NCBI RefSeq assembly: GCF_000699445.3
Contig: NC_067195.1
Span: forward strand, 67,328,591 to 67,392,590
DNA from: Schistosoma haematobium
Lineage: Eukaryota; Platyhelminthes; Trematoda; Strigeidida; Schistosomatidae
Direction of reading: 5' to 3'
Length of the DNA: 64,000 bases
Both the position numbers and the translations under genes were made by a program. This document shows, piece after piece, positions 33,526 to 44,667 of this stretch (the stretch's first letter is position 1; every line of letters starts with the position of its first letter). The notes beneath the pieces were generated by a model, which saw only the letters and a program-made list of their open reading frames with translations, did no database searches and had not been told where the DNA came from.

Positions 33526-33613
<88 letters not shown>

Positions 33614-33657
33614 GATTGAAATAAACTTGAAAATGCTTTGTATCTCAAACGACCTAC
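33492..33657. other. Gene B short intron, half of it (TA)42
   Basis: The intron is only 166 bases (donor GTAGGT, RC of 33652-33657). Bases 33529-33612 are an unbroken TA repeat. Confidence 0.75.
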
Positions 33658-33801
33658 TTCTATTTCCGTAGAAAAAATTGTACAGAAGTGATAACGAAGG
33701 ATAACCGATAATATAATGCAAACGTTGACCATAGATATTAGAATAAATCGTAAAACATAGTTGGAATCATTGTCAATGAGTCGAGCAGACCGACATCGAA
33801 C
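33658..33801 (-). CDS. Gene B exon, membrane segment
   Basis: 48 codons, phase 0 at both ends, acceptor AAATTTCAG (RC of 33802-33810). It encodes VRCRSARLIDNDSNYVLRF, then a hydrophobic helix ILISMVNVCIILSVILRYHF. It joins the last exon in phase. The preceding known exon (39128) ends two bases into a codon, so one exon of length 3n+1 must lie between. Confidence 0.75.
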
Positions 33802-34504
33802 CTGAAATTTGAAGAAACACATTAAAGAATATGATAAAACAAGAATGTGTCGATCAATGAATGTAAATAGAAATATTTAAATATTTCAAGACTAAAATTA
33901 ACTTAGGAAGACAATGAAAACCGAGCACAGTCTAATAGCATCATTGACAAGTTCCTTTTTTCAGTAGTATAATTAGAGACTATCATTGTTCGCAACAGTT
34001 CAGTGTCATATTTACATAGAGAACCTACTGAAAACAGTAATAATTCATACATCTATCGTTATTTGTGTTATGCTGTAAGGTCTCCGGTTCTGATTTTGAT
34101 ACACAAGCCCGACTGGCTACTTGAGTGAGAAAAAAGACTTAATGACCAGACCGAATCGAGATATATATATGAATCACGTATAATGCAATAAACAAATTCC
34201 ACCACCCGATAATGTGCAAAGTTATATCAAATAATCTACCATGTTTACTTAATTTTATATTACATGTGTATTATGTACTACAACACATTTGATCTCACGA
34301 GAAACTCATGATTACAACTACGGTAACCCATCTCACAATATACACAAATGAAATGATGATGAACATAAATGTTATTCAATAGTCAAATTGAAAACATATG
34401 AATACAATAAGATCAAAAAAGTTGTGTTCATATGGTGAATAAGACTTGATAGAATGTGTTCAGGATGGACGAAAGATTTCGCAATTTTTGCAAATGTCAC
34501 TGGT
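33802..34504. other. Gene B intron
   Basis: No element recognised, apart from a faint similarity between 34105-34165 and 29440-29480. Confidence 0.4.
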
Positions 34505-34805
34505 CGAAATCATGAGTCCATTGAAGCTAGACCACCATGAAAAACCTGGAAGCACTGGACGGCCGTTTCGTCCTAGCATGGGACTCGTCAGCAGTGCGCA
34601 CCCATGACCTCGCCCCCTGCGAGATTCGAACCCAGGACCTAGTGATTTCGCGCGCGAGCACTTGGCCACTAGACCACTGAGCCGGCCAGCATCCAACGGT
34701 GTTAATGTCTAACTTCAACCAATCCACGAAGTTGTGCCACAGTATACCATTGTCTTCAGTGAGTTGATATCTCACAACAGACCTGGTTGAACTCCACTGG
34801 TAACG
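34505..34805 (-). mobile_element. Sm-alpha-type SINE with intact hammerhead, minus copy of a head-to-head pair
   Basis: Minus strand: leader (RC of about 34722-34805), A box GGCTCAGTGGTCTAGTGG (RC near 34668-34685), B box GGGTTCGAATCTCGC, hammerhead, tail. It is the best preserved SINE on this strand. Confidence 0.85.
34552..34597 (-). ncRNA. Hammerhead ribozyme, Sm-alpha type
   Basis: All core parts are present: stem I GCACTG/CAGTGC perfect, core CTGACGA, stem II GTCC/GGAC with a six-base loop, GAAA, stem III ACGG/CCGT with no loop, and cleavage at GTC. The loopless stem III is a known property of schistosome SINE hammerheads, which cleave best as dimers. It lies inside the SINE above. Confidence 0.85.
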
Positions 34806-34950
34806 GCTTCGAATCTCGCGGAGTGCGGGATCGTGAATGTGCACTGCTGAGAAGTCCCATACTAGGACGAAACGGCCGTCCAGTGCTTCTAGGTTGTTCA
34901 TGGTGGTCTAGCTTCAGTTGACTCATGAATTCAACCAGTGACATTTCTGA
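34806..34950 (+). mobile_element. Sm-alpha-type SINE, plus copy lacking its head
   Basis: Starts at the B box (TTCGAATCTCGC) and runs to the tail. The hammerhead core reads CTGAGAA: the essential G of CUGANGA is A, so it is probably inactive, although stems I-III are complete. Confidence 0.8.
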
Positions 34951-36620
34951 AATTTCTACAAAACCCCTTCTGATTTTGGAAATGTCTTGAAGAAATTAAT
35001 TTAAATTGTAGTATATATAACATCAAAATATATAAATTTTTACATTCAGGTACAAATACGGTAAAATTTAAAATAAATATTCTTAGCAAATACCTTTAAT
35101 TAGATGTTTGTTTTAAAAATAAAAAATAGATTATTAAATTATTTACTGCCAGATATATATAATCCATACATACACACACAGACAGAACGACATAAATCTA
35201 CAACTACTTGCCTTGTCACAGAGCCATCTTTGAGGGTATCCAACGGAGATTTGTGCGATACAAAATATTTTCAATGCGAATATTGTATACAACTGACAAA
35301 TAGTATCAGTCACAGATACTTCCAAATGATGAACAAGATATACTAATAAAATTAGTAAACTAACTAATGAACAAATTAACCTAGAATGTGATATAAATTG
35401 GAAATAAAAGCAAACAGAATAATAATAGTGATCGTGATAATTTATGATACATTTCAGTATTTATAATGTACAACTGATTGGTTTACTAAATTGTAAATTA
35501 CAGGTGTTCTTGGTAATAAATATGATTGTAGTTGATGTGAATAGAGAAACAAAGAAAATGACAAACAATGGGAGCTATTTTCGGAGACGTTATTTCACTT
35601 AATTCAAAGCTTATAAAACACTAATATTTAGTTTTGTCCCTAGTTTATTTTATAAACCATGAGCATTCGCTTGATGTATAATTCACTGCCAAACCCTTTT
35701 CTGTTGCAAAGTTATTGTAATTAAAACCTTACCTTTAGTACTCTATTTTTCTACCTTAATGCCCATTTTCGATGTAATTCTATTTTTCTAATTGTTTGGG
35801 CGTTGTGGTCATGTTAGTCATTTACTTACTCACGAATCTTTTTACACTAAGCTGAATTGGGAATCAGGAATAAATGGAGTAGTGTTCCAGTTGACACGTC
35901 TTCTTTCTCTCTTGCTTGTCAATCAATCAGGTGATAGAACAGTTTTCGCCTGTACTCAAGGTCGTCAGTCTCATTTCGGAATCATGCATTTCCAGCCTAT
36001 CGGGTCAAGACCTTAAGCCAGATCGAGACAAGTTCCCTGCTGTATATAATTGGACGAACAGATAAAGGATGTAACGTCAGCATATAGTTTTATTTGATCC
36101 GTCATTTTAACTACACGTTTTGTATTTAAATTGTGGGTTTCAGTAGATATTTAGATGATGACGTTCAATATGGGTTACTGTTATGTTGTGTATAAATTTG
36201 TGATTATTAAAATTATAAACTTAATCATAGATGATACATTAGAAAATAAGTGATATAATTTAGTGTCAACAAATATCACAACTATTTTTTTTTTGGAAAC
36301 TAATCAAAAAATACAAAATAATTCACAAATATCATTAAACATCTTGTTAGTTTTACGGTATAAAATAGCGGTTATGTATAAATTTCTGAAATAAGCCGAA
36401 AGTAATTGTTATAGTTTACTAATAAAAATGTTAATTCCATACCCTAATTGAGTGTAATTTAATTTAAAGTAACTTAGTAAATTTAAGAACTGAGCTTCAA
36501 TGTGTAAAAGACAGAAGTAGTATTAAATGTCTTAATAGTCAGGTTTCTAGACGATAGACAAATGGCTCAAATCCAGAATATTTATCAAGAGAGTACCAAT
36601 TTTAGGGTTATATTAAATTG
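34951..36620. other. Gene B intron, no exon found
   Basis: Should be searched for the missing exon. A moderately GC-richer block at about 35810-36080, with a TATAT-like sequence near 36043, may be an unrecognised repeat. Confidence 0.4.
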
Positions 36621-37163
36621 TTTGTGAATTTATTTATTTTAACACATAAACATTGGCACAAGGAGGCACGAAATGTATATGCGCCACACAAACAATTTGA
36701 TTTGTGTGAAGGCTCGGATACTGTCCAGTTGCCTAGACCGAAGCAGGTGGTTTTCTTAGGAGGGCAACCCTCTAGTCTTTTATCTAGAGATCTAATCCAC
36801 AAGACAGTGGGGCAACGTAAGGAGATAGAGTCCCATAGTAGTCGGTGACCAATAATTGGTTCATACGCCATTTGTTCCCTTAGGATCCTGAAGCCTATGT
36901 GCACCATTGGTTTGGAAACAGGATTTTACAACTCCCTTAAGTGGATCCTCCATATCCATTAACCCGGTTAAAGCGCCGGACATTTGCTTTTCATCCTCTC
37001 AATTTCGTAACACCAACCGCCGCGAGAAGGCAATGGATAAGACTCCCCTGACAGTGGTTGTATACACATAGTCATGTGATAGTACTTCGAGATGAAGAGC
37101 GAACTTTCCACATCCTCGGCCGTACTAAGGAATTCAGGGGTTGGAAGCCTGCCTCGGGTGAAT
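36621..37163 (-). mobile_element. R1 retroposon
   Basis: Minus-oriented: the tail (TTTATTTTAACACATAAACATTGG, plus sequence) comes first, then GAAGCAGGTGGTTTTCTTAG, the CCGGTTAAAGCGCCGG block near 36963 and CTCGGCCGTACTAAGG at the end. It is the longest R1 copy here and extends about 30 bases past the 5' ends of the others. Confidence 0.8.
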
Positions 37164-38051
37164 ACAAAAAGTAATAATTAATATTTGATTTGCATAACTC
37201 ATACAAAACTCATCAATGTAATTAACACAGCAATATGGACTTAACAATTACCTACGAACTTAGTATACTACAGTAATGAACGAGAACTTAGATTGGGAAA
37301 ACCAATTTATTGTTTAGTGCGAAATTACAGTGTCTTCGTAAGACTATGATGACAATACATTTACTATGTTATTTGAACATCATCTTTCAGTTGTTGTGTA
37401 CATGATTCATGATTCTTTCAATTCTGTTGTTACTACAATCGCTCACTGTTTCCTTTCCTGTTCTCTTAAATGCAATCTTCTTAATCTTTTGCAGGCAGGC
37501 ATTTTACTTCCGACTGCTGCTACATACTATTTACATGTTTTAGCACAAATAGAATGCACCATACTACTGAACGCCTTCATTTTTATCTAAGATTTCATAG
37601 TTTGTAATTATTATCTTTACTTTCATAATAACAATTATTAGGATAAATATTATACATTAGAGAATACGTTTTTAGTCTAAAATAAACTTATTTCAATTGC
37701 GCTAAGATATCGTTGATGATATTCACTAAGTTGATGATCAGTATTACAATATTACATTTAACGATTAACGGTTATGTGTTTAGGAGGTCACAATTATTCA
37801 ACAGGAAGCTTATAGTTTAGCAAATGGTTTAGAACAGTATTTAACAACGATTGATTTATTTACTACAAGAGCGTTTCTACTTACATTCATGACATTGATA
37901 ACCAAGGTACATGTGATTTGAAATCAAAATTATACAAGAGGAATTTAAGTTCATATGTCCTCAATATTTTTTTATGACATTCTCAAGAAAGTTCTGTAAA
38001 CAAAGCAAACTGTTATCGTTATTTAACTTCGGTCAGTTGTTATTCAATATC
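37164..38051. other. Gene B intron, no feature seen
   Basis: AT-rich. A good GTAAGT donor on the minus strand (RC of 37879-37884) exists, but no fitting open exon precedes it. Confidence 0.4.
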
Positions 38052-39025
38052 CAGTCAGTCAGTCAGTAACAACGTAGAACTTCGTACGTACGTACGTACA
38101 TCAGTTCGAGTTGCCACACCACATTAGCACAGAGATACAGTTGTCGATTTTAAATACCATAGTGATAGACGTAATAAGAGTATAAGCAGTAATCGGGAAG
38201 ATTAGGGTTTGGAGATGTAATTTAAAGAGTATAATCCAGTGAAATAAATTTGGAAAGAGGAAAAAAGGGACATGAAGAATTCAGAAGATTAGAATTTGGG
38301 AGAACACAAAGAGTGGATGCACCTGCGCCATTGCAAACGATTTTGAGCCATGTCAATCAGGGTCTCTAACCATCGGTTGCTATCATCTCGCGGTCCCCAA
38401 CCAGGTAGTCTACACCTACCAACATGACTCAGTCCACTTGTCAGTGACTTCATGGACTTATGCCATGTTTTGGTTTGGCCGCCCCTAGCTTTCTTCCAAC
38501 CTACTCCTATACCACTGAACATCGCACGTCGAGGCAGTCGGTCGTTGGGCATACGTAACACGTGTCCCAGCCATCTCAACTGATGAAGTTTCACTACTTC
38601 ATCAATTGATTTGCCATCCTTATCTAGTACCCGTTTCCTAACAACTGCGTTACTTACTCGATGGTCCCATGATATACGAGCAATGTTTCGAAGACACCTA
38701 TGATCGAATACTAGTAACCTACGGATATCCTCTACTCTTACCGGCCATGTTTCACTGCCATAAAGTAGGAAGGAACGAACTGCTGCGCAGTAAACCCGTC
38801 CTTTGGTTGATAGACGGATATTTCGCTTACGCCATAAATGACTCAAGTTGGCAAAAGCTAGTCCAGCCTTCTGTATCCGTGCTGAGATTTCGTCACACAC
38901 CAGACCACAAGGGCTGATGAGACTTCCAAGATAAGTGAAGCGGTCGACACACTCAACTACTTCACTCCCTATCACTAGTTCGGGTGTCGATGTAACCCAA
39001 TCCTGAAGCAACATTTTGCATTGTC
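38052..39025 (-). mobile_element. SR2-like RTE (family B), 5'-truncated
   Basis: Minus strand: begins in the region after the RT core (MLLQDWVTSTPELVIG), runs through the C-terminal region and 3' UTR to (TGAC)n (RC of 38053-38068). The 3' UTR contains a (TACG)4 tract shared with the copy at 49275. The two are close relatives and distinct from family A. Confidence 0.9.
38289..39014 (-). pseudogene. RTE C-terminal region, open remnant
   Basis: 241 codons open without a stop: FTYLGSLISPCG, YCAAVRSFLLYGSETW, VFDHRCLRNIARISWDHR, LRWLGHVLRMPNDRLPRR, WLETLIDMAQNRLQWRR. It lacks the RT catalytic motif and any start, so it is a dead fragment although unbroken. Confidence 0.85.
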
Positions 39026-39127
39026 TTGTAATGTTATAGTATTACTGTTCCAGTCACAGATTTTCATTATGATCTCGTTACACAAACAAAAATTTTGAAA
39101 TTTTAATTTTAAGAAATTAAAACTTAC

Positions 39128-39420
39128 AAAATTAATCTTATAAGTAATTCACGAAATGAATTGCATACAGCTACATGACTATGTCTTGGATTATTCAATG
39201 AAACGGATGAGAATTTCTTCGATGATTTCTTCAATGAACCGCTATTGTCGTCTTTTTCGAACATAGTCATTATCATATCAGATTCGCAGTTAGTAAACGT
39301 ACACTGAATTTGATCAGTTATTAAACTATCGTTAATATCCCAAATTACAAAACAAATCACACACGATACAAAAACTGAGAAAAGCAAAAATACAGTCAAG
39401 TTGGGAGTAAATAAATCTAC
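39128..39420 (-). CDS. Gene B exon, membrane helix plus polar loop
   Basis: 293 nt, acceptor TTTTGTAG (RC of 39421-39428), donor GTAAGT (RC of 39122-39127). It starts phase 0 (VDLFTPN), has one strong helix (LTVFLLFSVFVSCVICFVIW) and a hydrophilic stretch with two cysteines (QCTFTNCE) and a Ser/Lys-rich part (GSLKKSSKKFSSVS). It ends two bases into a codon. Confidence 0.75.
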
Positions 39421-39732
39421 CTACAAAAGTAAAGAAAACATAGACGGTGAAATAATAATAATAGAAATAAAATGACTGCAAGTTAAGAATTAAATTTTCT
39501 TATATTTAAAGAGCGAATCACAAACCTTATAGATTAGATTCTCGATCATATAGTATACAACTAAGACTATTACGCTTCGAATGAATAGATTTGATAAACG
39601 GGTAGCTCATTCGATAGAAATTAAAACTATATCTATCACAGAATAGCCTAATTTAGACAAAATTTACTGGTGTAGATTGCCCAATTTCGAAGCAAAAAGT
39701 AGTAATGGGGAGGAAAAGGTAAATCTACGTAG
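39421..39732. other. Gene B intron end
   Basis: Nothing recognised. Confidence 0.5.
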
Positions 39733-39827
39733 GGAAAATGATCGCGAACACACGTTCCAGTTTATCTTATTTCATTATGAATATTGATTTGGTATGAAAA
39801 CATACTGGATAGGAAAGAGTACCTAAC

Positions 39828-39877
<50 letters not shown>

Positions 39878-42012
39878 TCTTATTCAATACTAAAAATCTT
39901 AATGAAGTAAAGAATTCGCGGCATCAATTGTGCAATATTACAACAAACGTCTTGTTACCATGCATTCAAATTGTATTTATTCAAAACATCTTTTACAAAT
40001 TACTTTAGCAGTCAGTATTTGCCACAAACATTCAATCATTACGGTTTACTACCACTTTAAATGCTATAACTCTTTTACCAGCTATCGTATAAAAGGTGAT
40101 TGAATTTCATACGATTTGTTTAACGTTTTTTCAAAGAGCAGATAGAGAGGAAATATCTCAAGAAATGTAATGATTCTGTTTGATTTTTACACTAATTAGC
40201 ATTGTAATAATTTATGATCCTTTTACGACAGCTCGTAAGTATAAACAACAATCACCATTCAAAATTATTCACTTCAAACAAATCTAAAACCGGTAGGTTA
40301 ATTCTAGCATTTTCACTGTTCAATAATAGGTGGTCCGACCGTCCTCGCAAACCATCGGTATTTCATATTGTCATTAAATCAAATTGGTATTACACTATTC
40401 ATGTATGAGAATAGTGTTTCGAAAAAATATCAAGATACATTTAAACGCTAAGTGAAATTATATCAATCAGAATTATGACAGATTGTAATACAAAACAAAC
40501 ACCGAATCAATATTAGAATTGGAGGACGTTTTAAAAAAAATGACGAGAGCAAAAACAATAAAACAAGCGATGAAAACAGTAAAGTAATAAAACAAAGATG
40601 GAATATGCATGCTACACAGTCAGTCATAAGGAACCTAGAAGCTCATACGTAAATGAATCGGTTAAAGTTTACAACCAAAACAAACATGTGTTCATATATT
40701 CATCATGATTATCTTGTAGGTATAAAACGCGAAGCCTACACCTCTACGCTCCATACTCAATTCAATATTCAACAATTCCAAAGCTAATACATTGACTAAC
40801 TATAGCTACAATTAGTGTTTCGTACAACCCCACTATTACCGTTGCTAACATACTATATGAACAGAATATTATTATAAGAGATATAAAATTCGAAAAAATT
40901 CAAACTTCCACGTGATTTGAAGTTCCATATTAATCCAATGGACAATGAATATTATCGATCAAATAAAGGTCTATACAACAATTCAATATGATTTACACAT
41001 CCACAACTCATGTTTTCCTTATCCCCGTAAGTACTAATAAAACATTCCTACTCAAATACGCCACAAAAAATTATGACAAGACACGTTAACAGTTTAGTAA
41101 GCTAAATTTCAAGTTGTTTTAATCAACTGGTTTCCAGTTTATCCATTCCTGTTTTTCTTAGAAAAACAAACACACGAAACTATCTAACACATTGAATGAC
41201 TGAAAATATATTTGGCATTGTCTCAACAACAAAATTTAGAAATTAGCTCCACTAAACTGTTCGATCACCTTGTCTACACTTAAAATTATGGATGATAATG
41301 GAAGTAATTACATTTGGTGGAGTATTCTGTTGCAAAATATCAAGTGTTTCGAGCAGATAAATTAAAAACTTCATTCATTGAAAAAGTAAGAATATACTTA
41401 AAGAACACTCGCAGCATCGAGGTCGAAAGGTCGGATTCCGTAAGGATCAGTCGTGAACAGATCATATCTTGATACTGTGGATAGTCGTTGAACAATCAAA
41501 TAAATGGAACTAACCATTACAACCATTACTCAAAACAACTGTCAGCCAACAGCAAATTAAGAACCATTAACGCAGAAGTCAATAGAGTTCTACTGTACGG
41601 AGCTGAAACTTCGAGAACTATTACAACCATCATCAAAAGATTACTGACATTTATTAACAGTTGACTATGCAAGATACTCAATATCCATTGACCAGACACC
41701 ATCGGCTCTAACCTACACTGGTAGGGAACAAACCAAATTCCAGTCGAAGTTGATATACGAGAAAGAAGCTTGAGGTGGACAGGGCACACACTGTGATCAA
41801 ACTGCATCACAAGGCAAGCTTCAACTAGGAATCCAGAAGGCAAAAGCATAAGAGGAGGATCAAAACACATTGACTCGGGAATGGGAGGCAGAAATCAGAG
41901 TAGTGAATAGCACTGGGAAATAACTGGAAAGGAGAGTCCAGGTCAGAGTTGGATGGAGAGTCGTGATGGGGGTCGTACGTTCCACAAGGGGTAATAGGCA
42001 TAAGTACGTAAT
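39733..42012 (+). repeat. Chimeric RTE-derived repeat unit, copy 2
   Basis: Near-identical to 5478-7710 over the whole length, including the same RTE internal deletion and the same stop codons in the RTE 3' remnant (41400-42012). It has a shorter (AAT)15 at 39830-39875, and 40145-40185 is missing from copy 1, where GAT at both edges suggests a small deletion in copy 1. It keeps a fuller RTE terminus (GGGGTAATAGGCATAAGTACG). No RTE 5' sequence precedes it. It lies in a gene B intron. Confidence 0.8.
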
Positions 42013-42398
42013 TAATGGAGTTATCGATGGAAAATGATAAAGCAACAAATTTACGAAGATTTCGAAAACAGATTTTGTCAAAAGTATTCAAATAATGATC
42101 ACTGCACATCTTGTTATGCAGGCCAAGTTAAAGGTTTTTAAATGAAATGATAACGAGACAGAATCCAAAAAGTAATGCAAGTTATACATGTGTCCGGAAA
42201 ATCTCCAGTGACCGCTAGCCACGTGCATTGCAAACCACTGTTCCGAGAATATTAGATCTTAATTGTTAACGAGGTGCATCGTGTGAATTCAGTCATTAGG
42301 ACAAAAGAGGAACAAGTTAAAATTTCGCTGCAGTAAAAAATGAGCTACAATAATTCAAATACTATTTAAAATAGATCAGATTAAATACGATAATATAA
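42013..42398. other. Gene B intron between the repeat and the PLE
   Basis: No element recognised; may include upstream PLE sequence too diverged to see. Confidence 0.4.
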
Positions 42399-43118
42399 GT
42401 GTTGAGATGGTGGAGAAGGATCACCCTACCGTACATACAGGGAATGTCAGAAACTGCAACGAGACTGCTGAAAACCTTAGGGATATGTGTGGCACACAAA
42501 CCAACAAAATCACTACAATCAATCTTATGCAAACCAAAAGATGAAATAACAAAGGAAAACAAATCAAACATTATCTACAAAATAAATTGTACCGACTGCG
42601 ACAAACACTACATCGGACAAAGCGGACGTCCCCTCCACCTACGCCTACATGAACATCAATTAGCAGTCAAACGCCATGATATCTCTTCACTTATTTCAAT
42701 ACACGTGGATAACTACGGACACTCATTCGATTGGGAAAATGTAGAAATCTTAGACAGAGGAAACTCCATAAACACCAGAGAATTTCTAGAAGCCTGGCAC
42801 TCAGGTCAATCAGCAATCAACAAACATATTGAAATCAATCCAATTTATCAACCAATCAGGAAAACCATGCATAAATATAGGAACAAAAATCAAACCAATG
42901 GGAGACACAACCAAAACAAAGAAGTAAACAATGATAAATTTAAGGTCAACAAGAACCAATCAGCATCGAGGTGCACAGAACAAGCTGTGAAACACATATG
43001 GAGAAATTCGAACACTTCACTTCTATCTGAAGTTTGTGCTGATGATGTCGTTCAGAAGAACGATGAAAGCTCCACGACCAAACCATCCAGCTCAAAGAAC
43101 AAAACTCCATCAAAATAA
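42399..43118 (+). CDS. Penelope-like element, RT thumb and GIY-YIG endonuclease (partial)
   Basis: 239 codons open to TAA. Order: LPYIQGMSE (end of RT/thumb), GICVAHKPTKSL and LCKPKDEI (linker), then GIY-YIG endonuclease: IIYKINCTDCDKHYIGQSGR has the GIY equivalent (IYK), a CxxC pair and YIG; LHLRLHEHQ gives the catalytic Arg and a His; NTREFLEAW carries the catalytic Glu. The C-terminal 70 residues are basic and low-complexity. A canonical PLE would have an RT of several hundred residues upstream; only its edge is here. The related RT piece at 7712 may be the same family. The frame has no stop, so it inserted or was maintained recently. Confidence 0.85.
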   Translation: MLRWWRRITLPYIQGMSETATRLLKTLGICVAHKPTKSLQSILCKPKDEITKENKSNIIYKINCTDCDKHYIGQSGRPLHLRLHEHQLAVKRHDISSLISIHVDNYGHSFDWENVEILDRGNSINTREFLEAWHSGQSAINKHIEINPIYQPIRKTMHKYRNKNQTNGRHNQNKEVNNDKFKVNKNQSASRCTEQAVKHIWRNSNTSLLSEVCADDVVQKNDESSTTKPSSSKNKTPSK

Positions 43119-43399
43119 TATAAGTGTACACAAGTAAATGTAGGTATAAGAAGTGTAGTCAATATTCAATAAATTTCAAAGGTCATTTTGACTACGAACA
43201 GAGATAAGATTGTAATGTCCGGAAACTGATTAGGTCTATGCAAAGTTTCATAGTTCTGATAAATTCAAAACCATTTATTTGTCAATACACCTAGTTCTCA
43301 GCAGTTAAAAAACGATGCCAATTCATGATGGAACCCATCTTTCAATTTAACAAAAGCTATTAATTTATCATTGAAAAGAAATAAAGTAGATCAACTTAC

Positions 43400-43577
43400 T
43401 GATATCATAGAGGTGAATGAAACAGACAAAATGAATAAACCAGGATAAATTACATTCTGAAGTGCATACATAAATACACTAATAGAATATAATTCCAATG
43501 TTGCATAAGAGAATAAACATATCATCCAAATTATGCATAATATACAAGTAGGAATAGTTACGACGTAGACACCAGCC
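43400..43577 (-). CDS. Gene B exon, two membrane helices
   Basis: 178 nt, acceptor ATATTTAG (RC of 43578-43585), donor GTAAGT (RC of 43394-43399). The first base completes the Glu codon from the exon at 47789; it ends in phase 0. Helices: GVYVVTIPTCILCIIWMICLF and IYPGLFILSVSFTSMI. The WMIC stretch is the place where I suspected a TMEM168-type relation, from memory only. Confidence 0.78.
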
Positions 43578-43895
43578 CTAAATATTTTCGTGAAGTAAAA
43601 AAACACACAAAACAAACCATAATTGTTGATTAGAGAATTTTCAAATGTGATTTATTAGGAACTTGAACATATTTATCAGATTAACAATCACAGTACTAAT
43701 CATGGAAATGACAATAATATTAGTTGGTGTAATAATAATGGAATTTAATTTTTTAATTAGTTTTACGGATATACACATACAGGAGTTAACTAGTTAACTA
43801 GATAGCAACTCGGACTGAAACGTCTTTATCTGGAAATTGTACCAGATTGATGAAAATCAACATATTAATAGAATAAGTTACATATTGTGAGGTGA
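43578..43895. other. Gene B intron
   Basis: No element recognised. Confidence 0.5.
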
Positions 43896-44050
43896 GAGTC
43901 AGGCAGTCAAGTCATCTGCGACGTAGCATCAGGCACATATATGCATCAGTCCAAGTTGCTAAACCTCATTAGCATAACAAGATGAACACCGAATTAATAG
44001 TAGTTAATTCAATGGTAGTAAAAAAAGATTTCATATAAAGATATGATACA
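43896..44050 (-). mobile_element. SR2-like RTE 3' end fragment (family A)
   Basis: RC matches the 3' UTR at 2200-2345, including GGCAACTTGGACTGATGCAT and the GCTACGTCGCAG region before TGAC-like units. Confidence 0.75.
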
Positions 44051-44065
44051 GAGAGGAAGAGTTGG

Positions 44066-44244
44066 TTTATTTATTTATTTGAAGACAAAAATATTGGTAC
44101 AAGGGGGCACCAGATATATATGCGCCACACAATAATAATGAGAATGGGAAGAGATAAAGAATGTAAAGTGCGTATAAAAAGAAAATAAAGAGAAATAACG
44201 ACCGCAAATTACTGTATGGTAGTGATATAATAATAATAATAATG

Positions 44245-44283
<39 letters not shown>

Positions 44284-44385
44284 GGAGAAACAGAAAGAAT
44301 TCTTTCAGTTAAAGAAGTGACGGCCACTTTTTATGTGGAAAGTAAAAGAAGGTTAGAGCAGGACCGCCACTGGATTCCATTATGG
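44066..44385 (-). mobile_element. RTE-C 3' end with (AAT)n
   Basis: Plus sequence starts TTTATTTATTTGAAGACAAAAATATTGGTACAAGGGGGCACC and aligns along its length with 17480-17735, including the AAT tract (44228-44283) and GGGAGAAACAGAAAG. This defines the RTE-C 3' UTR and its tail. Confidence 0.75.
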
Positions 44386-44664
44386 GCCCCCAAATGCCCT
44401 GGCACGGCCGAGAGTAGGGAGAGTCCGCTCTCCCTCTCCGAATGCTTTCACACGGCCACGTGCATACAACCACTTCCAGGGAAGTCCTACTCACTGTCTT
44501 CTCGTGGCGGGGGTGCTGTTTATGAAATTGAGAGGACGAAAAGCGAATGTCCGGCGCTTTAACCGGGTTGGTGGACATGGAGAGTCTACCCAAGGGAGTT
44601 GGAAAACTCTGATTAAAAAACCAATGGTGGACATGGGCTCCATTATCCTGAAGTAACAAATGGC
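44386..44664 (+). mobile_element. R1 retroposon, truncated at its 3' side
   Basis: Runs from CCCTGGCACGGCCGAGAG through CACACGGCCACG and TCCGGCGCTTTAACCGGG to GTAACAAATGGC; the tail is missing. Confidence 0.8.
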
Positions 44665-44667
44665 ATT

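Noticed and set aside
33451..33822. Long ORF with a Tyr-Ile repeat
   Set aside because: It reads through a (TA)n intron; the real coding part is the exon 33658-33801.
34095..34170. LTR-like similarity to 29430-29480
   Set aside because: Too short and diverged to support an LTR retrotransposon; no gag, pol or primer-binding site seen.
37800..37990. Candidate for the missing gene B exon before the GTAAGT at 37879-37884
   Set aside because: Stops close every frame that would fit the required phases.
39733..42034. GGAAAATGAT at both sides of chimeric repeat copy 2 as a target-site duplication
   Set aside because: The left GGAAAATGAT also occurs at the start of copy 1, so it belongs to the unit and the right match is probably chance.
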